This document shows, piece by piece, positions 45,983-52,901 of a DNA stretch of 64,000 nt. Every line of letters begins with the position of its first letter. The first letter of the stretch is position 1. The stretch spans positions 40,067-104,066 of the forward strand of contig CANGBH010000001.1 of the NCBI GenBank assembly GCA_947451935.1, read 5' to 3'. This DNA comes from Chitinophagaceae bacterium. Its GTDB lineage: Bacteria > Bacteroidota > Bacteroidia > Chitinophagales > Chitinophagaceae. A program made the translations under genes and the position numbers. The notes beneath the pieces were generated by a model. That model was not told where the DNA came from. It did not search any database and saw nothing but the letters and a program-made list of their open reading frames with translations.

Positions 45983-46465
45983 TTATAATTTTTTTACTGA
46001 TTTTTTCGGTTTGGTTGGAGCCTTTTCTACTTTGTCTTTTTTCGAAGCTGCTTTTGGCTTCTGGTCATCAATTTCTTCCTGCGCTATTCCATCACTCCAC
46101 ATCTCTTCCAGGCGATAAAACTTCCGAGTTTCTGCCAGAAATATATGCACAACTACATTTACATAATCAACTAATACCCATTGTGCAACGCCATTCCCTT
46201 CACGCTTATATGGAATTTCGCCACATTCTTGCTTCACCATAACCTCAATCCAATCTGCAATGGCTCTAACTTGTACAGTTGATGGAGCTTCACAAACAAC
46301 AAAAAAATCAGAAACTGATTCTGAAATCTTCCTGAGATCCAGTGATACGACATGCTCACCTTTCTTGTCTTGAATAGATTTGATGATAACCTTAAGTAAT
46401 TTGCTGTTTCGGGTTAATCGGGTAATTTTTCTTTGCGGTTCAGCTACTGCAGATTGTGATGCCAA
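45983..46465 (-). CDS. rsfS: Ribosomal silencing factor RsfS with Lys-rich tail
   Basis: RsfS binds uL14 and blocks subunit joining under starvation. The DUF143/nucleotidyltransferase-like core spans about 20-125 ([79 protein letters not shown]). The 160-residue protein ends in a Lys/Pro/Ala-rich tail (about 135-160), longer than usual RsfS of about 105-125. No ATG exists in frame before the core; the only candidate start is TTG at 46465. First gene of rsfS-ftsH-LUD, divergent from birA. Confidence 0.88.
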   Translation of the reverse strand: MASQSAVAEPQRKITRLTRNSKLLKVIIKSIQDKKGEHVVSLDLRKISESVSDFFVVCEAPSTVQVRAIADWIEVMVKQECGEIPYKREGNGVAQWVLVDYVNVVVHIFLAETRKFYRLEEMWSDGIAQEEIDDQKPKAASKKDKVEKAPTKPKKSVKKL

Positions 46466-46604
46466 ATGATTTCTTTTTTTGTCTTACGGGTTTTAAAATC
46501 AGGTCTATCCGGTGTCAATACATGAAACTTAAACAATCCGGGGTAAGATGAAATTTTTCTTATTTATCTTGCCCAAAAATACGGATTAATTTCAATCCTT
46601 CCTC

Positions 46605-47345
46605 ATGGCCCACTTTGGAGAACCTTTAGTTATATTATCTAGCGTTGACAGTACCAATAACCATGCCATGAAACGGCTTAAAGAAGGGAAAATTGCTCAT
46701 GGAACAACATTTTTTGCCCTAGAACAAACCCAGGGAAAGGGACAATTAGCTAAACGCTGGGAAAGTAGAAAGGGGGAAAACATCACCATGAGCGTGGTTG
46801 CTGATTGCAAAAATCTTCAAATACAGCACCAAACTCAACTTTCGAGTGCGGTAGCACTTGCATGCTATACTATGTTAAAAAATTATGCCGGTGATGAGGT
46901 TGCCATAAAGTGGCCCAATGATTTGTATTGGGGTGACAGAAAGGCAGGGGGCATACTGATCGAGAATGTGATTTTAGGTCAGAATTGGGAAACAGCCATT
47001 ATAGGGATTGGAATCAATATCAATCAAACTGAATTTGGGTTGATGGAACGCAAACCTGTTTCGTTGAAGCAAATCACAGGTAAATACTTCAACCCTATTG
47101 ATTTGGCAAACGAAATCTGTAATGAATTAGAACTTATTTTCTCCCATATTGGCAAAGCAACATTCGACCAATTTCATGATGCCTATAATGCAGTGTTGTA
47201 TAAAAGAGACCAACCCGTTAAATTCAGGGAAGGGAATATCCAATTTGAGGCCATTGTCAAAAGGGTTAATCAATCAGGGCATCTAGTTATTCAACAGGGA
47301 GTTGAAAGAGAAATAGCATCGGGAGAATTGGAGTGGTTGAGTTAA
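46605..47345 (+). CDS. birA: Biotin-protein ligase (monofunctional BirA)
   Basis: Attaches biotin to the carboxyl-carrier subunit of biotin enzymes. The 246-residue protein lacks the N-terminal repressor helix-turn-helix of E. coli BirA and starts in the catalytic domain: VDSTNNHAMKRL, the biotinyl-AMP loop EQTQGKGQLAKRWES, IKWPNDLYWGDRKAGGILIEN and GIGININQ. The C-terminal SH3-like domain (about 195-246) is present. So it is an enzyme only, not a repressor. Its stop lies 2 bp from the convergent bcp stop. Confidence 0.93.
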   Translation: MAHFGEPLVILSSVDSTNNHAMKRLKEGKIAHGTTFFALEQTQGKGQLAKRWESRKGENITMSVVADCKNLQIQHQTQLSSAVALACYTMLKNYAGDEVAIKWPNDLYWGDRKAGGILIENVILGQNWETAIIGIGININQTEFGLMERKPVSLKQITGKYFNPIDLANEICNELELIFSHIGKATFDQFHDAYNAVLYKRDQPVKFREGNIQFEAIVKRVNQSGHLVIQQGVEREIASGELEWLS

Positions 47346-47347
47346 CC

Positions 47348-47812
47348 TCAGCCTTCAAACCCTGCAGCGATCTCCTCTGCGTGGACCTTCACCTTAGGCT
47401 TTGCAATTACTTTAATTACTATACCTTTCTCATCAATCAAAAATGTTTTCCTAAAAACACCCATGTATTTATTGCCATAAAGAGATTTCTCACCCCATAC
47501 GCCATATTTTTCAACTATGCTTTTCTCTGTATCAGAAATAAGCTGAAAAGGAAGCTTATTATTGGCTATGAATTTTTGATGTGATTTTTCGTCATCTGGA
47601 CTAACCCCTATAACAGTAATCCCCTTTTTAGCAAGTGCTTTAAACCCATCTCGAAGATTACAGGCTTGAACAGTGCAAGTGCTAGTGCTGTCTTTGGGGT
47701 AAAAATAAAGCGCAAGTTTTTTTCCTTTAAAATCAGAAAGCTTGATTTTTTGTCCGTTTTGATCAACAGCTGTAAACGCTGGGGCCTTCATACCCTCTAA
47801 AATTTCTGCCAT
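47348..47812 (-). CDS. bcp: Thioredoxin-dependent peroxiredoxin, BCP type
   Basis: A 154-residue thiol peroxidase. The peroxidatic site fits PxxxTxxC in YFYPKDSTSTCTVQAC (peroxidatic Cys then Cys five residues on as likely resolving Cys); the usual Pro-Gly before the Cys is replaced by Ser-Thr. GVSPDDEKSHQKFIANNKLPFQLISD, GVWGEK and RKTFLIDEKG are typical BCP blocks. Cytoplasmic, no signal. It starts 10 bp after the LytM gene and is probably read with it. Confidence 0.92.
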   Translation of the reverse strand: MAEILEGMKAPAFTAVDQNGQKIKLSDFKGKKLALYFYPKDSTSTCTVQACNLRDGFKALAKKGITVIGVSPDDEKSHQKFIANNKLPFQLISDTEKSIVEKYGVWGEKSLYGNKYMGVFRKTFLIDEKGIVIKVIAKPKVKVHAEEIAAGFEG

Positions 47813-47822
47813 AGAATATCTT

Positions 47823-49514
47823 TTAACGTGAAATAATCCATTCTTTGCTAGTCATGTTACCAACTTCATCATAAACAACAACTGATAGTTTATGTTCACC
47901 TAAAGGAAAATGTTCGTCAGGATAATAAAAAAATCGGTTGCCCACAGGCTGAAAAAGCAACCACTGCCCATCTAACGTTGCCTTAAAATCCTTGATATTC
48001 TTATTATTGTCAGTTATATCGATGGTAATTCGTGAACTTCCTGAAAGCCTTTCTCCAGAATAAATGTTTGATGTGATTACAGGAGGGATTTGATCCTCCA
48101 ACAATTGAAACGTACCTAACTCACGAAACTTTGCTGTATAAAAATCTTTTTCTTGAATGGCTTTCTTGATTTCAACTTTACCGAGTCGACTACGCCTAAC
48201 CAAGACCTTATTCGGATCGATATCAGTATTTTTTTTAGTGGGTTTTATGCTAACACTAAAGTAATTATGTACGGGAATATGTTCGCCTCCCACCTTATAT
48301 GTTGAAGAAATTAAGTCGGCTGAATTGTCCGCAACTGTTGAATAGCTAAAATGAAAGCTATCATAAAAAGCATCTTCATTAAAAACAAAACGAATCATAT
48401 CATCTTCTACAATATTGACATTCCCGGGAATCATTTTTTGACCTTCAGGCGCAACCTCTGTTTGCTTAGATTCAGTCCCCTGAATATTAAATTTGGCGGT
48501 TGAGACATTACCATAAGCATCATATACTTTCAGAGTGTACTCGGTTGGTGATGTTGAAATAGGGATTGAATTTGGAACTGATTTTGGTCTATATAGATTA
48601 AGCCCATAGTTGATTGGAGGGAAAAGCATCTGAAAATAGGACCCACCCTTTGATCGAGTACTATAATCAATATGCCCATTCTGATACCTTGTCTTATCAT
48701 AACCTATATCCTCCATTTCAAATGAGCTAATAAATTGACCTGCATGAAATAGCTCTGTTTTAAAAATTCCGTACTTGTTACTTACATCATTCATGCGATC
48801 TATGGCCACTAGCCCAATAAAGACATCTTTATAAGGAAGTGAAATCACCCCTGGTATCTTATATGAATTGCCAACCTTAACCAAAGAAACTATTTTAGGA
48901 ACTTGCTCATAGATACTTTTTGCACGATTATAAAAAGCGAGCTTGAGTAAAGATGGGGCAATATGATCAACTATTGGAAACTGGAATTGGAGCGGATTGT
49001 AGCAATTTTCTGTTCTTGTATCCCGAATTTCAAAATGTAAATGAGGCCCTTGAGAAGCGCCTGTATTTCCACTATATCCAATAAGCTGGCCTTTTTTTAT
49101 TGGCAAAATCTTCTCTGAAATAGTTATGTCAATCGCCCAAGTACTTGAATCATATTGCCGAGCCTTCAAAAATTGTTCAGCCTCCGGAATAAATCGATTC
49201 ATATGGGCATAAAGAGTTGTTAGGCCATTCGGATGATTAAGGTATAAAGCCCTTCCAAAACCACCTTGCTCAATTTTAATTCTAGCTATGTACCCATCTG
49301 CTGGTGCATAGACCGGTACGTTCTCCCTAGAATCTGTAGATAAATCAAGCCCCATATGAAAATGATTGGGGCGCATCTCGCCAAAATTTGCATTGAGCTT
49401 AGGCTTGAGGTTAAGGGGATATGAAAAAAAACTTGGATCTACTTTAAGCTGTGCATTAAGCTGATGAACTACCAAAAGAGCAAGTAAAACACTAAATACC
49501 TGAGAACATTTCAT
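47823..49514 (-). CDS. Secreted LytM/M23 metallopeptidase with large C-terminal region
   Basis: A 563-residue exported protein: signal peptide (about 1-21), then an N-terminal M23 domain (about 35-170) with zinc ligands in NHFHMGLDLS and GPHLHFEIRD and the Gly-rich GNTGASQG. The remaining about 390 residues are beta-rich, with Ig-like end segments (IPPVITSNIYSGERLSGSSRITIDITDNN, HKLSVVVYDEVGNMTSKEW). Likely a periplasmic or surface peptidoglycan peptidase. I use the ATG at 49514; a TTG one codon earlier is part of the spacer after the -7 element. Confidence 0.87.
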   Translation of the reverse strand: MKCSQVFSVLLALLVVHQLNAQLKVDPSFFSYPLNLKPKLNANFGEMRPNHFHMGLDLSTDSRENVPVYAPADGYIARIKIEQGGFGRALYLNHPNGLTTLYAHMNRFIPEAEQFLKARQYDSSTWAIDITISEKILPIKKGQLIGYSGNTGASQGPHLHFEIRDTRTENCYNPLQFQFPIVDHIAPSLLKLAFYNRAKSIYEQVPKIVSLVKVGNSYKIPGVISLPYKDVFIGLVAIDRMNDVSNKYGIFKTELFHAGQFISSFEMEDIGYDKTRYQNGHIDYSTRSKGGSYFQMLFPPINYGLNLYRPKSVPNSIPISTSPTEYTLKVYDAYGNVSTAKFNIQGTESKQTEVAPEGQKMIPGNVNIVEDDMIRFVFNEDAFYDSFHFSYSTVADNSADLISSTYKVGGEHIPVHNYFSVSIKPTKKNTDIDPNKVLVRRSRLGKVEIKKAIQEKDFYTAKFRELGTFQLLEDQIPPVITSNIYSGERLSGSSRITIDITDNNKNIKDFKATLDGQWLLFQPVGNRFFYYPDEHFPLGEHKLSVVVYDEVGNMTSKEWIISR

Positions 49515-49518
49515 CAAA

Positions 49519-49549
49519 CAAAACTAAGTCGCACCAAATAGACTATCAA
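49519..49549 (-). promoter_or_regulatory. Complete promoter with -7 element four bases before the LytM ATG
   Basis: On the minus strand TTG (49547-49549), a 20-base spacer, then TAGTTTTG (49519-49526), TTTG and the ATG at 49514. This is the best match in the window to the Bacteroidota -33/-7 promoter combined with a leaderless start. Confidence 0.55.
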
Positions 49550-49672
49550 CCTTAATTTCCCACATTATTAAAATAGGAAGGATATTTGTGGGTCAAAAAA
49601 ATACGATCAATCATTTTAATGAACCATTTTTAAAAAAACAGCAAAAATAATGGACCGACCATACAACATATT

Positions 49673-49705
49673 AGACACTTAAGTTGTCTAGTATAATAAC
49701 ACTAG
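49673..49705. repeat. Two adjacent short inverted repeats before the microprotein
   Basis: AGACA..TGTCT (49673-49677 and 49685-49689, enclosing CTTAAG) overlaps CTAGT..ACTAG (49688-49692 and 49701-49705). They end five bases before the ATG at 49710. Possible operator or leader hairpins; short arms make chance plausible. Confidence 0.3.
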
Positions 49706-49709
49706 GTAT

Positions 49710-49883
49710 ATGCAAAAATTCTTCAAAACCATATTATTGACTTCCACATTATTGTTGGCTTTTTTCGGAGTAATGAAAAAAAAGAATGACTCAAAAGTCA
49801 GCGATGCCATCAGGTTACCAGAATTAGACCGAAAAATGATTGTAGAAGACTTTGAAATAGCTGCTTTTCATAACCAAGCTTGA
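49710..49883 (+). CDS. 57-residue membrane-anchored microprotein
   Basis: A small gene starting MQKFFKTILLTSTLLLAFFG: a short basic N-terminus, one hydrophobic helix (about 5-22), a Lys-rich boundary (MKKKNDSK), then a polar tail (SDAIRLPELDRKMIVEDFEIAAFHNQA). It could be an inner-membrane microprotein or a secreted peptide precursor. No family is recognised. Support is moderate: it fills an otherwise empty 510-bp gap, has the expected signal architecture, is preceded by two small inverted repeats (49673-49705), and a terminator lies 90 bp downstream. Confidence 0.5.
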   Translation: MQKFFKTILLTSTLLLAFFGVMKKKNDSKVSDAIRLPELDRKMIVEDFEIAAFHNQA

Positions 49884-49961
49884 TTGTCCACCAACTTTCA
49901 ACAGATTTAAAAACTTCGGCGATTTCATAAATTATTCCTTTAAATAATACCTCACTTCACT

Positions 49962-49969
49962 TACATTTG
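49962..49969 (+). promoter_or_regulatory. Putative -7 element for carB
   Basis: TACATTTG fully matches TAnnTTTG and lies 58 bases before the carB ATG. No -33 TTG is seen. It sits directly before the hairpin at 49974-49988, so the transcript would begin with that hairpin. Confidence 0.35.
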
Positions 49970-49973
49970 CACT

Positions 49974-49995
49974 CCGGGAACCTCCCGGTTTTTTT
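49974..49995 (+). terminator. Terminator-like hairpin upstream of carB
   Basis: A 6-bp GC-rich stem CCGGGA/TCCCGG (49974-49979, 49983-49988, loop ACC) is followed by seven T residues (49989-49995). It probably ends transcription coming from the microprotein gene, but its place 33 bp before carB and 4 bp after a -7-like element leaves room for a role in carB expression. Confidence 0.7.
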
Positions 49996-50027
49996 ATGCC
50001 CTTAACTCACTAAATCTAGACAATCTC

Positions 50028-52850
50028 ATGCCACTAGACACTTCTATAAAATCAGTGCTCATCATCGGTTCAGGCCCAATTGTCATTGGTCAAGCCTGCG
50101 AATTTGACTACTCTGGTTCTCAAGCTGCACGAAGCATTCGAGAAGAAGGAATTAAGGTAATCCTTATTAATTCCAACCCTGCTACGATCATGACTGATCC
50201 TATGATGGCTGATCGTGTTTATTTATTGCCTCTAACAGCTGAGAGTATAGAGCAAATTCTGCAAGAAAACGATATAGACGCTGTACTGCCAACCATGGGA
50301 GGTCAGACCGCCTTGAACCTAGCCAAAGAAGCAGAGGAATTGGGTATATGGGAAAAATATAATGTAAAGCTCATCGGTGTTGATATTAAAGCAATTGATA
50401 AAGCTGAGGATAGAGAGAAGTTTAGACAATGGATGATTGCATTGGGCGTTCCGGTTGCCACAGCAAAAACAGCCAATTCATTCTTGGAGGGGAAAGAATT
50501 TGCACAAGAAATTGGATTCCCATTGGTAATACGTCCTTCCTTTACCTTAGGCGGAACTGGTGGCGGATTTGTAATGAGTAAGGAATATTTAGATGAAGCA
50601 CTAAATCGTGGATTATCTGCGTCTCCAATTCATGAGGTACTTGTAGAAGAAGCGGTCTTGGGATGGAAAGAATATGAATTGGAATTGTTACGCGACTCAA
50701 AAGATAATGTTGCCATCATATGTACCGTTGAGAATTTTGATCCAATGGGCGTTCATACAGGAGACTCAATCACCGTTGCACCGGCAATGACGTTAAGCGA
50801 TACCGCTTTTCAGTTGATGAGGAATACGGCTATCATGATGATGCGCGACCTTGGTAACTTTGCTGGGGGATGTAATGTTCAGTTTGCACTAAATCCTGAA
50901 ACAGAAGAAATCATAGCCATCGAAATTAATCCTCGGGTAAGTCGTTCTTCAGCACTAGCCTCAAAAGCAACAGGATACCCTATTGCAAAAATAGCAGCAA
51001 AACTTGCCCTTGGTTTTTCTTTGGATGAACTTAAAAACCAAATCACCAAAACAACCTCTGCATTCTTTGAACCTGCCCTAGACTACGTTATCGTTAAAGT
51101 ACCAAGATGGAACTTCGATAAATTCAAGGGAGCCAATGATACACTTGGCTTACAAATGAAGTCAGTAGGTGAGGTAATGGCAATTGGTAGAAGTTTCACA
51201 GAAGCCATTCAAAAAGCTTGTCAGAGTTTAGAAAATAATGCAATAGGACTTGGCTATTACGGCAAGAGCTTAATGCATGCCGATGAAATTGTAGAATACC
51301 TCAAAACTCCGAAGTGGGACAGAATATTCCGAATCAAAGATGCCCTCATGCTTGGCATCAGCGTAAAAACCATATGTCAAGCTACTCGCATTGATAGATG
51401 GTTTATTTATGAGATTCAGAAAATTGTTGATATCGAAAAAGATATTGCTAAATACAAATTAGAAAGTTTACCAATTGATCTGATTAAAAAAGCAAAACAA
51501 CACGGTTTCAGTGATGAGCAGATTTGCAAGATCATGCAAGACGGTAGCGAAGATGCACTTTATGAAAAAAGGAAAGCGGCTGGCATAAGACGTGTATATA
51601 AAATGGTTGATACATGTTCGGCAGAATTCGAAGCCAAAACACCTTACTTCTACAGCAGTTTTGAAAATCAAGGAACAAACGAAAGTAAAGTAAGCGATAA
51701 AAAGAAAATTGTTGTACTCGGATCAGGGCCAAATAGAATAGGACAAGGTATCGAGTTCGACTATTGTTGTGTACATGGACTACTTGCTATCAAAGAATGT
51801 GGGTACGAGGCCATCATGGTAAACTGTAACCCAGAAACGGTATCAACAGACTTTGATATTGCAGATAAATTATACTTTGAACCAGTATTTTGGGAACACC
51901 TTTGGGAAATCATTGAACACGAAAAACCAGAAGGGGTAATAGTTCAGTTAGGCGGACAAACAGCATTAAAATTGGCTGAAAAGCTTCATAACAAAGGAAT
52001 AAAAATCATCGGTACCTCATACGACAACATGGATATCGCTGAAGATCGTGGACGCTTCAGCGACATGCTGAAAAGCCTTGAAATTCCTTATCCTAACTAT
52101 GGTACAGCTTACAATGTAGATGAAGCTGTAGAAGTGGCTAAACAAGTTGGCTTCCCAGTGTTGGTTAGGCCATCATATGTGTTGGGTGGACAAAGAATGC
52201 GTATTGTAATTAATGATGATGAATTAGAACAAGCAGTAGTAAGTTTGTTAAAACATCTTCCAGATAATAAAATACTCATCGACCATTTCTTAGACAGATG
52301 CCAAGAGGCAGAGATAGATGGAATTTTTGACGGAACAAACTTCCATGTCATGGGTGTTATGGAACATATTGAACCAGCGGGTATTCATAGTGGAGATAGT
52401 AATGCTGTACTTCCAGCATTCAACCTTACCCCATTAGAAGTTACCACCATGGAGTTCTATGCAGAAAAGATTGCCAGAGCACTAAACATCAAAGGTCTTA
52501 TAAACATACAATTTGCCATCAAAGCTGGCCAAGTGTTTGTTATCGAAGCGAACCCAAGGGCTTCGAGAACAACTCCATTCATTGCCAAAGCATATCAAAT
52601 ACCTTATTTGAATATTGCGACTAAAATCATGATGGGTACGCATAAAATTACTGATTTCACCTACGAGAAAAAACTTGAAGGATTTGCCATCAAAGAACCT
52701 GTTTTCAGCTTTGATAAATTCCCCGGAGTAAATAAAGAACTCGGTCCAGAAATGAAATCAACAGGAGAAGCCATCCGATTTATTAAAGACCTCAGAGACC
52801 CTTATTTCAGGACGTTATACAAGGAAAGAAGTATGCACCTAAGTAAATAA
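50028..52850 (+). CDS. carB: Carbamoyl-phosphate synthase large chain, lacking the allosteric domain
   Basis: CarB makes carbamoyl phosphate from bicarbonate, ATP and ammonia from CarA for pyrimidines and arginine. The protein has both ATP-grasp halves (about 1-400 with SIKSVLIIGSGPIVIGQACEFDYSG, and about 555-930 with KKKIVVLGSGPNRIGQGIEFDYC) and the oligomerisation domain between. It ends at residue 940, right after GPEMKSTGEAIRF, so the MGS-like allosteric domain of E. coli CarB (1073 residues) is missing; the next gene starts 51 bp later, leaving no room. carA is not adjacent. Confidence 0.95.
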   Translation: MPLDTSIKSVLIIGSGPIVIGQACEFDYSGSQAARSIREEGIKVILINSNPATIMTDPMMADRVYLLPLTAESIEQILQENDIDAVLPTMGGQTALNLAKEAEELGIWEKYNVKLIGVDIKAIDKAEDREKFRQWMIALGVPVATAKTANSFLEGKEFAQEIGFPLVIRPSFTLGGTGGGFVMSKEYLDEALNRGLSASPIHEVLVEEAVLGWKEYELELLRDSKDNVAIICTVENFDPMGVHTGDSITVAPAMTLSDTAFQLMRNTAIMMMRDLGNFAGGCNVQFALNPETEEIIAIEINPRVSRSSALASKATGYPIAKIAAKLALGFSLDELKNQITKTTSAFFEPALDYVIVKVPRWNFDKFKGANDTLGLQMKSVGEVMAIGRSFTEAIQKACQSLENNAIGLGYYGKSLMHADEIVEYLKTPKWDRIFRIKDALMLGISVKTICQATRIDRWFIYEIQKIVDIEKDIAKYKLESLPIDLIKKAKQHGFSDEQICKIMQDGSEDALYEKRKAAGIRRVYKMVDTCSAEFEAKTPYFYSSFENQGTNESKVSDKKKIVVLGSGPNRIGQGIEFDYCCVHGLLAIKECGYEAIMVNCNPETVSTDFDIADKLYFEPVFWEHLWEIIEHEKPEGVIVQLGGQTALKLAEKLHNKGIKIIGTSYDNMDIAEDRGRFSDMLKSLEIPYPNYGTAYNVDEAVEVAKQVGFPVLVRPSYVLGGQRMRIVINDDELEQAVVSLLKHLPDNKILIDHFLDRCQEAEIDGIFDGTNFHVMGVMEHIEPAGIHSGDSNAVLPAFNLTPLEVTTMEFYAEKIARALNIKGLINIQFAIKAGQVFVIEANPRASRTTPFIAKAYQIPYLNIATKIMMGTHKITDFTYEKKLEGFAIKEPVFSFDKFPGVNKELGPEMKSTGEAIRFIKDLRDPYFRTLYKERSMHLSK

Positions 52851-52889
52851 GATTAACATACTAATTTACTCTTTCGTTTCTATCAAACT

Positions 52890-52897
52890 TACCTTTG
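52890..52897 (+). promoter_or_regulatory. -7 element four bases before the DUF5686 gene
   Basis: TACCTTTG is a full TAnnTTTG match, followed by CTTA and the ATG at 52902. No clear -33 TTG. Predicts a leader of at most two bases. Confidence 0.5.
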
Positions 52898-52901
52898 CTT
52901 A

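Noticed and set aside
49565..49600. CCCACA ... TGTGGG inverted repeat in the LytM-microprotein gap
   Set aside because: Six-base arms separated by over 20 bases with no T-run; weak as a terminator or an operator.
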